A stretch of 5,835 nt of DNA. Origin: Azoarcus sp. (GTDB taxonomy: Bacteria; Pseudomonadota; Gammaproteobacteria; Burkholderiales; Rhodocyclaceae). The stretch lies in contig JAITWP010000007.1 of the NCBI GenBank assembly GCA_031285365.1, positions 1 through 5,835 on the forward strand. The letters run 5' to 3'. Of the stretch, positions 1 to 5,068 are shown piece by piece (position 1 is the stretch's first letter; each line of letters begins with the position of its first letter). The translations under genes were made by a program, and so were the position numbers. The notes under the pieces were generated by a model. The model was not told the origin of the DNA. It made no database searches and was given only the letters and a program-made list of their open reading frames with translations.

Positions 1-627
1 CAAGAACGCCTGCCGCAATCGCGCCGCGGACGCCAGCACATCAGGATGATCCGCAATCACCGTATCATCGATCAATGCCTTGTTGCGCTCATATTGCTCG
101 CGGGAACTGTCGACGGACGCTTCCGCCGCTTTCAACGTGATCCGCACGTGCGCCATTTCCTCCGAAGAAATCGCACCACTGGTCGAAAGCCCGCGCCGCC
201 GTTCGAAATCGGCGCGCGCGCGCTCCAACGCCGCTTGCTGAACGACCAGGTCGGCTTGCGCGCCGCGTACACTCCGATACATCCCTCGCACCTGCCTTAC
301 GGTACGCGCCAGATCGGCCTGTGCCTGCTGCAACGCTACTTCGGTATCGGCAGGGTCCAGTCGGATCAATAACTGTCCGCGCTCCACCCGCATTCCGTCT
401 TCTGCTTCGATACTGATCACCGTGCCTTCAATCAACGGGGTGATCTGCACCATATTGCCCTGTACGTAAGCATTATCGGTATGCTCATACCAACGCGCGA
501 TCGAAAAATACCAAACGCTCAGCACCAGCGCCAAAACGATCAGCAATAGCAATAGTCCTTGCAACAACCATCGCCGGCGCCGGTCGTGAGATGAAGGAGG
601 CACTGAGGAAACATCGGGCGAACTCAT
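1..627 (-). CDS. emrA: EmrA/HlyD-family efflux membrane fusion protein, N-terminal 209 codons (runs off left edge)
   Basis: Periplasmic adaptor that would link an inner-membrane major-facilitator drug pump (EmrB type) to an outer-membrane channel. I translated the minus strand from the ATG at 627; the frame stays open to base 1. Residues 1-20 are cytoplasmic and basic (RRRR near 17-20), about 21-44 form one Leu/Val-rich membrane anchor, and from about 48 comes TDNAYVQGN, the EmrA counterpart of TDDAYVAGN. The barrel-sandwich/lipoyl-like part follows (EGTVISI, EDGMRVERGQLLIRLDP, about 67-93). From about 95 the chain is Ala/Gln/Glu/Arg-rich and helical, the first arm of the coiled-coil hairpin. 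Similarity to E. coli EmrA is clear from memory along the whole visible part. A GGGGGA Shine-Dalgarno sits 6 nt before the ATG. The C-terminal half is outside the window, and emrB is expected beyond it. The upstream same-strand marR gene fits the emrR-emrA-emrB order. Confidence 0.94.
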   Translation of the reverse strand, partial: MSSPDVSSVPPSSHDRRRRWLLQGLLLLLIVLALVLSVWYFSIARWYEHTDNAYVQGNMVQITPLIEGTVISIEAEDGMRVERGQLLIRLDPADTEVALQQAQADLARTVRQVRGMYRSVRGAQADLVVQQAALERARADFERRRGLSTSGAISSEEMAHVRITLKAAEASVDSSREQYERNKALIDDTVIADHPDVLASAARLRQAFL

Positions 628-810
628 GAATATCCCCCGAGAAACGGAATGCCGGCAAAACCGCCGGCGGTGTCGGTGGAAAAACGGCAACGCCCGACCG
701 TGGGAACAGGAATCCCCGGATACCCGGAGACATGGACCACGGTGGAGTACCCGGCGTTCGTCGTCGATCTCATAACGGTAAACAGAAACACAGGAGACAT
801 ATACGTTCTG
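628..810 (-). promoter_or_regulatory. marR-emrA spacer with GC-rich palindromes and emrA ribosome binding site
   Basis: This 183-nt gap lies between the repaired end of marR and the emrA start. It contains the emrA Shine-Dalgarno (GGGGGA, complement of 633-638), a perfect 12-bp palindrome ACCGCCGGCGGT at 660-671 and a perfect 8-bp palindrome TGCCGGCA at 650-657, both 20-45 nt before the emrA ATG. A TTGACA hexamer on the minus strand (814-809) has no good -10 partner at 16-18 bp spacing, so I do not call a promoter. The palindromes could be an operator or an RNA structure near the start; nothing shows which. Confidence 0.35.
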
Positions 811-954
811 TCAATCACGCCGCGAATCCCGGGCCCGGGTCAATAGCATAAGCAATTTCCCCCATTCTCCGGCATCGAATGTTCCTTCGACCCGCATCAC
901 TGCTTTCTCGACGCATGCGCGCGCCCTCCTGCCCAACGCACGCCCTCCTGCGGA
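811..954 (-). pseudogene. Out-of-frame C-terminal segment of the MarR regulator
   Basis: In the second minus-strand frame, codons from about 954 down to a TGA at 813-811 read EGR-like GGRALGRRARACVEK, then AVMRVEGTFDAGEW and GKLLMLLTRARDSRRD. This is a typical MarR end: the residue after the wing strand, a long amphipathic helix, then the short terminal helix. From GRAL to the W of GEW the spacing equals that of ordinary family members. Between the last good codon of the upstream frame (RIV, ending at 956) and the GGG at 945-943 there are 10 bases where the usual Leu-Thr-x-Glu would need 12. A 2-base deletion, or equivalently a 1-base insertion, would explain the break. The repaired gene would run 1267-811, about 152 codons. 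A sequencing error cannot be excluded. Confidence 0.8.
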
Positions 955-1267
955 ACACGATCCGCAGCGCCCGGCGGTCCCGCCCATGCGGCTTCCGGTG
1001 CAAACAGCCTCGCGCCTCCAACTTGTCCAACAGACGCATCACTGCGCCAGGAGTATGGTCAATCGCCTGTGCGATTTCGATCGCCGTACAGGGTCCCGAC
1101 AACATCAACGTCCTGAGTACCATGCACTGGTTGAAATTGAGCCCCAACCCGCGCTCGGCCAGATTCCGTTCGATCTCCCGCCGCAAACCGTCGCCGACCT
1201 GTTTCAACAGTCCACAAAAAGAAGAAGGCACGTCAATGTGATCCGACCGTATCATCAGGATCGGCAT
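815..1267 (-). CDS. MarR-family transcriptional regulator (EmrR/MprA-like), C-terminus apparently frameshifted
   Basis: Winged-helix repressor, probably controlling the emrA operon downstream on the same strand and itself. The 150-residue reading has a normal MarR N-terminal dimerisation helix (about 13-40), then LNFNQCMVLRTLML and TAIEIAQAIDHTPGAVMRLL (helix-turn-helix, about 61-80), DKLEARGCLHRKPHGRDRRA and LRIV (wing, about 81-104). After residue 104 the frame turns into an Arg/Cys-rich sequence unlike any MarR tail. The other frame gives the expected tail (see the 811-954 entry), so the gene is probably disrupted near 944-957. As read, the protein would keep DNA-binding parts but lack its normal C-terminal helices, which in MarR proteins help form the dimer. 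The start is uncertain: the ATG at 1267 has no clear Shine-Dalgarno, and the Met at 1255 is an alternative. Specificity for phenolic or hydrophobic compounds is inferred only from the emrA neighbour. Confidence 0.88.
   Translation of the reverse strand: MPILMIRSDHIDVPSSFCGLLKQVGDGLRREIERNLAERGLGLNFNQCMVLRTLMLSGPCTAIEIAQAIDHTPGAVMRLLDKLEARGCLHRKPHGRDRRALRIVFRRRACVGQEGARMRRESSDAGRRNIRCRRMGEIAYAIDPGPGFAA
922..959. repeat. Imperfect 19-bp tandem repeat beside the marR frameshift
   Basis: Bases 922-940 and 941-959 are two adjacent 19-bp units sharing an identical 11-mer (CGCCCTCCTGC) and 15 of 19 positions. The repeat abuts the place where the MarR reading frame breaks. Such a repeat is prone to slippage, or to misassembly and miscalling, so it is a possible cause of the frame change. 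The link is an inference. Confidence 0.6.
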
Positions 1268-1275
1268 ATTTATTT

Positions 1276-1291
1276 ACAACGATATATTTGT
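1276..1291. promoter_or_regulatory. Candidate MarR operator in the AT-rich region before marR
   Basis: ACAACGATATATTTGT is an imperfect palindrome (ACAA/TTGT outer arms, ATAT centre, 12 of 16 positions symmetric) ending 9 bp upstream of the marR ATG at 1267. MarR proteins often bind 16-20 bp palindromes overlapping their own promoter. On the minus strand a TTGATT hexamer (1299-1294) and TAAATA (1276-1271) stand 17 bp apart and could be a weak -35/-10 pair covering the palindrome. Transcription would then begin close to the ATG, giving a leaderless or very short leader. Both assignments are inference from pattern alone. Confidence 0.35.
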
Positions 1292-1299
1292 TAAATCAA

Positions 1300-1700
1300 G
1301 CATATTGCTCACCCGGTCACGCCTTTCATAACCGTCAAGCATTGCCGCTTTAGGGCATCACAGTACACGGTAGAAAATGCAGTATTTTCGAAGATTCGCT
1401 TGCCTAATGTTTGAGTAGGCGAATCATTTAGACTCCGAATTGACCCGTGAATAAATATCGCCCTAGCTTTTCGCCAGCACCGTGCATTGCCGTGAAGTCA
1501 ACACCCATCATTGTTCAACAAGCGTAAGTCACTCACACAGGCTTGTCAGAAAAATCCTACAAAGAAATGGGATTTATCCTGATACCAAGACGTGACCGGA
1601 CCATAGATGATGGCGTCCATCAGCAGCACATGATTACCAATGGGTCATCCGCGCACGTGACCAAGCCTGGACAACTTGGCCGCTGACACTTCCCCTTAAA
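1300..1700. other. Non-coding stretch with small inverted repeats, no gene recognised
   Basis: I see no convincing gene here on either strand. Structures present are a bulged stem-loop at 1393-1425, a TTGTTCAACAA palindrome at 1511-1521, arms ACAAGC/GCTTGT at 1518-1523 and 1541-1546, and a GGTCA/TGACC pair near 1644-1663. None is followed by a T-run, so none looks like an intrinsic terminator. No tRNA, CRISPR repeat or insertion-sequence ends were recognised. The stretch probably contains the promoters for marR (leftward) and for any rightward transcript reaching 1708-2114. Confidence 0.5.
1393..1425. repeat. Bulged stem-loop (10 bp stem)
   Basis: GATTC (1393-1397) and GCCTA (1402-1406) pair with TAGGC (1416-1420) and GAATC (1421-1425). 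This gives a 10-bp stem with a 4-nt bulge (1398-1401) and a 9-nt loop. No T-tract follows on either strand, so a terminator is unlikely. It may be a regulator binding site, a structured RNA element or a relic of a mobile element; the sequence does not decide. Confidence 0.4.
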
Positions 1701-1707
1701 GGATGAA

Positions 1708-1806
1708 ATGAAATGGACACGAGACAAAAAACAGGGTTCGAAACCGCGTTGCGAAACGCGGTCATATCGGCGTATTAGCAAAACGATATGGCAAGTCAAG
1801 CTCTAA
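1708..1806 (+). CDS. Possible 32-residue basic small protein
   Basis: The ATG at 1708 follows AAAGGA (1698-1703), with the GG ending 5 nt before the ATG, a better ribosome binding site than that of the larger overlapping ORF at 1788. The product begins MKWTRDKKQGSKPRCET and continues through Tyr, Arg, Ile and Trp-containing residues to a TAA at 1804-1806. It is strongly basic, with no signal peptide or membrane segment. It overlaps the 108-residue ORF by 19 nt in a different frame, so either it is a short leader ORF coupled to that gene, or both are pieces of one older gene split by a frame change. I recognise no family with certainty, and chance is quite possible at this length. Confidence 0.22.
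   Translation: MKWTRDKKQGSKPRCETRSYRRISKTIWQVKL
1743..1762 (+). repeat. Perfect 8-bp hairpin with GCGA (GNRA-type) loop
   Basis: ACCGCGTT (1743-1750), GCGA (1751-1754) and AACGCGGT (1755-1762) form a perfect 8-bp stem closed by a GNRA tetraloop when transcribed rightward. It lies 25 nt before the ATG of the 108-residue ORF and inside the small ORF 1708-1806. There is no following T-run. A GNRA loop on the plus strand suggests an RNA element rather than a DNA site, perhaps affecting translation of the downstream ORF. That role is inference. Confidence 0.45.
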
Positions 1807-2114
1807 GCGAGTCTCGCTCTGCAAAGCTTGAAATCTATCCTAATGGCGACATGATTCTGAGTAGTCACGCAGGGACGGCATGGCTATCCAACGCCATTGA
1901 CGTATCTGACATCGGTTTTCACTTCGCATTGATCTCCGTAAGGTTCTCTGATCGCCGGTTTGGTGCAATGGTGAGGATTGCTTGCGGAGCAAGGCAAAAG
2001 TTCGATGCCAGTTTTTCGGGTGATTTTAATCTTCAGGAGATATTGGAATACGCGGAATTGACAAAAGCAGGCATCAGGCCGAGCGTCACGCCGTTGGAAT
2101 TTGCACTTGTCTGA
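1788..2114 (+). CDS. Hypothetical protein, 108 residues
   Basis: I do not recognise this protein. An in-frame TAG lies 9 nt before the ATG at 1788, so this is the first ATG in the frame; a later Met is at residue 22. No good Shine-Dalgarno precedes it. The product looks soluble: a polar N-terminus, mixed beta-like segments (LEIYPNGDMIL, GFHFALISVRFSD, FGAMVRIACGA) and an acidic helical part near 80-93 (NLQEILEYAELTKAG). There is no signal peptide, membrane segment or Cys/His metal cluster. Codon third positions are richer in A/T than in vgrG, which may mark a transferred or decaying gene. The hydrophobic alternation favours a true protein over a random ORF. It lies upstream of vgrG on the same strand, but 191 nt away and with a stem-loop between them, so a shared operon is not evident. 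Confidence 0.45.
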   Translation: MASQALSESRSAKLEIYPNGDMILSSHAGTAWLSNAIDVSDIGFHFALISVRFSDRRFGAMVRIACGARQKFDASFSGDFNLQEILEYAELTKAGIRPSVTPLEFALV

Positions 2115-2115
2115 A

Positions 2116-2154
2116 ATACCGTTTTGTGCGTGCCGATGTCGACACATGCGGTAT
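2116..2154 (+). terminator. Imperfect stem-loop just after the 108-residue ORF
   Basis: Starting 2 nt after the TGA at 2112-2114, ATACCG (2116-2121) pairs with CGGTAT (2149-2154), and inside it TGTG (2125-2128) pairs with CACA (2143-2146) around a 14-nt loop. The position suits a transcription end, but only a loose T-rich stretch follows (GGTTTCATTTC), so intrinsic termination would be weak. It may be a regulatory site for vgrG instead. Confidence 0.25.
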
Positions 2155-2293
2155 GGTTTCATTTCAAACTGCTCATGTCGAAATACGCTCCCTCAGCGCC
2201 TCACGCTTCTTTCCATCGCACCAACGCCAGCGTTCCTTTCAGAGCCGCCTTTTTAAATGGTTCACCGCCTGATGCGCTGTTGCCATCCCCCCC

Positions 2294-2299
2294 AAGGAA
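2294..2299 (+). promoter_or_regulatory. vgrG ribosome binding site
   Basis: AAGGAA lies 6 nt before the ATG at 2306, after a run of Cs. It supports that Met as the start of vgrG. No upstream in-frame start is needed, since the N-terminus matches the family layout. I found no convincing sigma-70 or sigma-54 promoter in 2155-2293. Confidence 0.75.
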
Positions 2300-2305
2300 C
2301 TTGCC

Positions 2306-5008
2306 ATGACGGACCGCTATTCCGCCCTTCAGACCACTCTGGCGCTGTTCGAGCAAAACGATCGCCTGATGCGCCTGTACTTCCCGCGGGAAGATGGCCC
2401 AGCGGCACAGCTCGTTCCTGAGCAGCTACAAGCCACCGAAGAGTTATCGCGGGATTTCCAGTTCTCCGTCACCGTGCTTTCCAACGATGCCTCAATTGCC
2501 TCGCAGGACGTGATCGGCAAAATGGTCTGCGTCGAGCTGGTTCAAAAGGATGGCGGATTACGTTATTTCAACGGCTATGTTTTCGAGTTTCGTCGCGTCG
2601 GTACCGATGGCGGTTTAGCTACTTATCGCATGCGGCTGGGTCCCTGGTTGGCGTTCCTCAAGCTGCGTCAAGACAATTATCTGTTCCACGACAAAACCAT
2701 TAGCGACCAGACTGCCGAGATTTTCAAAGATTACCCATTAGCGGATTATGAAATACGGATCAACGGCGCCGATGCGCCGTTGACCCTAGCGACCCAATGG
2801 CAGGAATCGGATTACAACTACCTGCAACGCCGTTGGGAAGATCGCGGTTGGCATTATTGGTACGAACACCGCCCTGATGGACATACGCTGGTGCTCAGTG
2901 ATGATTCGCAACTGGCCGAAGCCATCGATGCCAATCCGCACGTCCGTTATCACGACAGCAAGACGCTGGATGACGGCGACGCCATCGCCGAGTGGTCGCC
3001 GATCCGTCATTTGGCATCAACCGCCTATACGCACAGCAGCTTCGACTTCAAAAATCCCACGCCGCAATGGGCGGCCACGCCTACCCTCAACGATCAAGGT
3101 ACTATTCCTTCGCTGGAAGTCTATGAATACGCTGGCGCCTATGGTTTCAAGGACTCGCAACATGGCGCTGCCCTGGCCCGGTTGCGCATGGAAGCACTCG
3201 AATCCCAAGCTCATCGATTCCAAGCCACCGGGGATTGTGCCCGTTTGCAACCCGGCCGCTGGTTCGAACTGACGGACCATTACGATTATCGGGGTGCTTT
3301 AGAAGAAGACCGCCAATTCCTGGTCGTCGAAGTCAGTCACCAAGCCCACAACAATTATCTGCAGCCCGGCCAGCCGGCGCTGTATCGCAACCAAGCCACC
3401 TGTGTCGCCAGGAAAACCCCTTGGCGGCCCGGTCGTGGCATGAACAGCACCGAACCCAAGCTCTATGGGCTGCTCACGGCCGCCGTCGTCGGCCCGGAAA
3501 ACGAAGAAGTATATTGCGACGAATACGGCCGCGTGCGCGTGCAATTCCACTTCGACCGTGAAGGTCAGTTCGATCAACGCAGTTCCTGCTGGATTCGCGT
3601 CGCCAGCAATTGGGCGGGTGATCGCTTCGGCCTGATGGCTCTGCCCCGTATCGGACAAGAAGTCTTGGTGCAGTTCCTCGATGGCAATCCCGATAAACCC
3701 CTCATCACCGGGCGCGTTTATAACCAAGATCAGATGCCGCCGTGGGAATTGGGCGATCAACAAGCCTTGATGGGGATTCGCAGCAAAGAAATCCAAGGCG
3801 AGGGGTTCAATCATCTGATCCTCGACGACACGCCGCAACAGATTCAGGCGCAATTCTCCAGTACCCACGAGTGCAGCCAGCTCAACCTGGGCCATATCAC
3901 CCGCATTCCCGGCACGGTCGGCCGGCAGGACCATCGCGGTCAAGGGTTCGAACTCAGGAGCGATGGCTGGGGCGCGATCCGGGCCGGCAAAGGCCTGTAT
4001 GTCGGCGCCGATGCCCGGCCTCAGGCTGAAGGCGCGCAACTGGATCTTCAAGAAGCCATCGATCAGCTCCAGAAAGCGCTACACATCGCCCAAAGCCTCG
4101 CGCGGGCCGCCGGTACGGCACAAGCCGTTCCCTCGGCGGTCGATCATCAGGCCGCCCAACTCGAAACGGTGTTCTCCGAACTGAAAGCACCAGGGATTCT
4201 GGTCAGCAGTCCCCAAGGCGTGGCGGTCGTCACGCCGCAAAGTGCCCAGGTCAGCGCCGAAACCCATGTCACGCTCACCTCGGGCGAGAACACCGAGATC
4301 AGCGCCTACGAAAACTTCACCGTTGCCGCCGGGCAAGCGGTATCGATGCTGGCCATCGAAGACGACATGAAGGTCATCGCCAATCAAGGCGAAATGAAAA
4401 TTCAGGCGCAGAACAACCAAATGGAGATTGCCGCCAATAAAACCTTGAAGATTCTATCGACCGAAGACCAGGTGGTCGTGTCCGCCGACAAGGAAATCCT
4501 GCTGACCTCCGGCGGCGCGTATATCAAGATCAAGGACGGGCACATCTATCTGCACGCCCCCGGCGTGATCGAGCATAAGGGGGGGCAATTTCCCTTCCTG
4601 GGGCCGACCAGCCTGGGCGTCGACTACGATCTACCGGAGGTAGCCATGGATCCGATTTCCTTTAAACGCCAAGGTGTATTTATTCTGTCCTCGCACCCGC
4701 AGGGCAAGGGGCTGCTTTATACGCATGAGCCTTACAAGCTCTATAAAGACGACCAACTGATTCAGGAAGGCCTGACCGACGATAAGGCCGCCATCGTGTA
4801 TGAACGGGAAGAAGGCGCGCATTATCGGGTGGAAACATCGAGCGGGCATCGGTTCGACGTGGAGCCGATGGCGTTCCTCCGCGACGAGCAGGAAGCGTTG
4901 GCGCACGCGCTGGGGCAAATCGGTTTCAGAAGCCGCCAGTCATCGGTCAAAGAGCGTCTGCCAGCGTATTTCAAACGCGAGACGGGCGATGACCGGGGAA
5001 ATGCATAA
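2306..5008 (+). CDS. vgrG: Type VI secretion spike protein VgrG (TssI) with DUF2345 stalk and C-terminal extension
   Basis: Trimeric spike at the tip of the type VI secretion tube; it punctures the target cell and carries effectors. Of 900 residues, about 20-375 form the gp27-like base, with QWQESDYNYLQRRWEDRGW matching the family Q-(Y/W)-x-E-(T/S)-D-(F/Y) signature. Residues 380-473 form the gp5-like OB fold (VYCDEYGRVRVQFHFDREG, SSCWIRVASNWAGDRFG, PRIGQEVLVQFLDGNPDKP, GRVYN). DUF2345 follows: GFELRSDGWGAIRAGKGLYV near 546, a helical insert 565-625, then a repetitive beta-stalk 629-750 with alternating hydrophobics (EMKIQAQNNQMEIAANK) ending in YIKIKDGHIYLHAPG. Residues 770-900 are an extension beyond the usual stalk. 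It includes PYKLYKDDQLIQEGLTDD (809-826), resembling the strand pattern of transthyretin-like cargo domains of other VgrGs. No enzymatic domain is recognised in the extension. The reading frame is intact. The phospholipase gene begins 60 nt downstream on the same strand, indicating a vgrG-effector operon. Confidence 0.97.
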   Translation: MTDRYSALQTTLALFEQNDRLMRLYFPREDGPAAQLVPEQLQATEELSRDFQFSVTVLSNDASIASQDVIGKMVCVELVQKDGGLRYFNGYVFEFRRVGTDGGLATYRMRLGPWLAFLKLRQDNYLFHDKTISDQTAEIFKDYPLADYEIRINGADAPLTLATQWQESDYNYLQRRWEDRGWHYWYEHRPDGHTLVLSDDSQLAEAIDANPHVRYHDSKTLDDGDAIAEWSPIRHLASTAYTHSSFDFKNPTPQWAATPTLNDQGTIPSLEVYEYAGAYGFKDSQHGAALARLRMEALESQAHRFQATGDCARLQPGRWFELTDHYDYRGALEEDRQFLVVEVSHQAHNNYLQPGQPALYRNQATCVARKTPWRPGRGMNSTEPKLYGLLTAAVVGPENEEVYCDEYGRVRVQFHFDREGQFDQRSSCWIRVASNWAGDRFGLMALPRIGQEVLVQFLDGNPDKPLITGRVYNQDQMPPWELGDQQALMGIRSKEIQGEGFNHLILDDTPQQIQAQFSSTHECSQLNLGHITRIPGTVGRQDHRGQGFELRSDGWGAIRAGKGLYVGADARPQAEGAQLDLQEAIDQLQKALHIAQSLARAAGTAQAVPSAVDHQAAQLETVFSELKAPGILVSSPQGVAVVTPQSAQVSAETHVTLTSGENTEISAYENFTVAAGQAVSMLAIEDDMKVIANQGEMKIQAQNNQMEIAANKTLKILSTEDQVVVSADKEILLTSGGAYIKIKDGHIYLHAPGVIEHKGGQFPFLGPTSLGVDYDLPEVAMDPISFKRQGVFILSSHPQGKGLLYTHEPYKLYKDDQLIQEGLTDDKAAIVYEREEGAHYRVETSSGHRFDVEPMAFLRDEQEALAHALGQIGFRSRQSSVKERLPAYFKRETGDDRGNA

Positions 5009-5057
5009 AACCGTACCGATGGACATTCGCATGAATCAGTATCTTGCCGATTACTAA
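5001..5057 (+). CDS. Possible 18-residue coupling ORF between vgrG and the phospholipase gene
   Basis: An ATG at 5001 overlaps the last codons of vgrG (ATGCATAA, with the vgrG stop at 5006-5008) and reads MHKTVPMDIRMNQYLADY to a TAA at 5055-5057. That stop overlaps the AAGGGA Shine-Dalgarno of the next gene. The geometry would let ribosomes ending vgrG restart and finish on the effector's binding site, i.e. translational coupling. The GGGGAA before the ATG is too close for a good binding site, and the peptide has no recognised similarity, so it may be only a spacer. Confidence 0.18.
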   Translation: MHKTVPMDIRMNQYLADY

Positions 5058-5061
5058 GGGA
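5056..5061 (+). promoter_or_regulatory. Ribosome binding site of the phospholipase-like gene
   Basis: AAGGGA stands 7 nt before the ATG at 5069 and fixes that start. With only 60 nt between the vgrG stop and this ATG, and no promoter or terminator seen there, the two genes are probably co-transcribed. Confidence 0.7.
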
Positions 5062-5068
5062 TAGACAT

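Noticed and set aside
46..372. Plus-strand ORF of 108 residues at the left edge
   Set aside because: It lies opposite the unmistakable EmrA reading frame.
786..814. TTGACA on the minus strand before emrA as a sigma-70 promoter
   Set aside because: No acceptable -10 hexamer at 16-18 bp spacing.
879..1294. Plus-strand ORFs of 102 and 120 residues opposite marR
   Set aside because: They are antisense to a clear MarR coding sequence and show composition expected of a shadow frame.
1549..1625. Short minus-strand reading MDAIIYGPVTSWYQDKSHFF
   Set aside because: Its first residues recall the YGPV start of some radical-SAM proteins, but it stops after about two dozen residues with no further similarity and no ribosome binding site.
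1733..1750. GGGTTCGAAACC resembling a tRNA T-arm (possible attachment site)
   Set aside because: The flanking bases do not pair as a T-stem and no acceptor or anticodon arm is present, so it is not a tRNA end.
2124..2309. Plus-strand 61-residue ORF before vgrG
   Set aside because: No ribosome binding site, Pro/Ser-rich low-information sequence, and it overlaps the vgrG start signal; likely chance.
3299..4051. Minus-strand 250-residue ORF inside vgrG
   Set aside because: It lies opposite the conserved OB fold of VgrG, and its sequence resembles no protein family I know. Long antisense ORFs are common in GC-rich genes.
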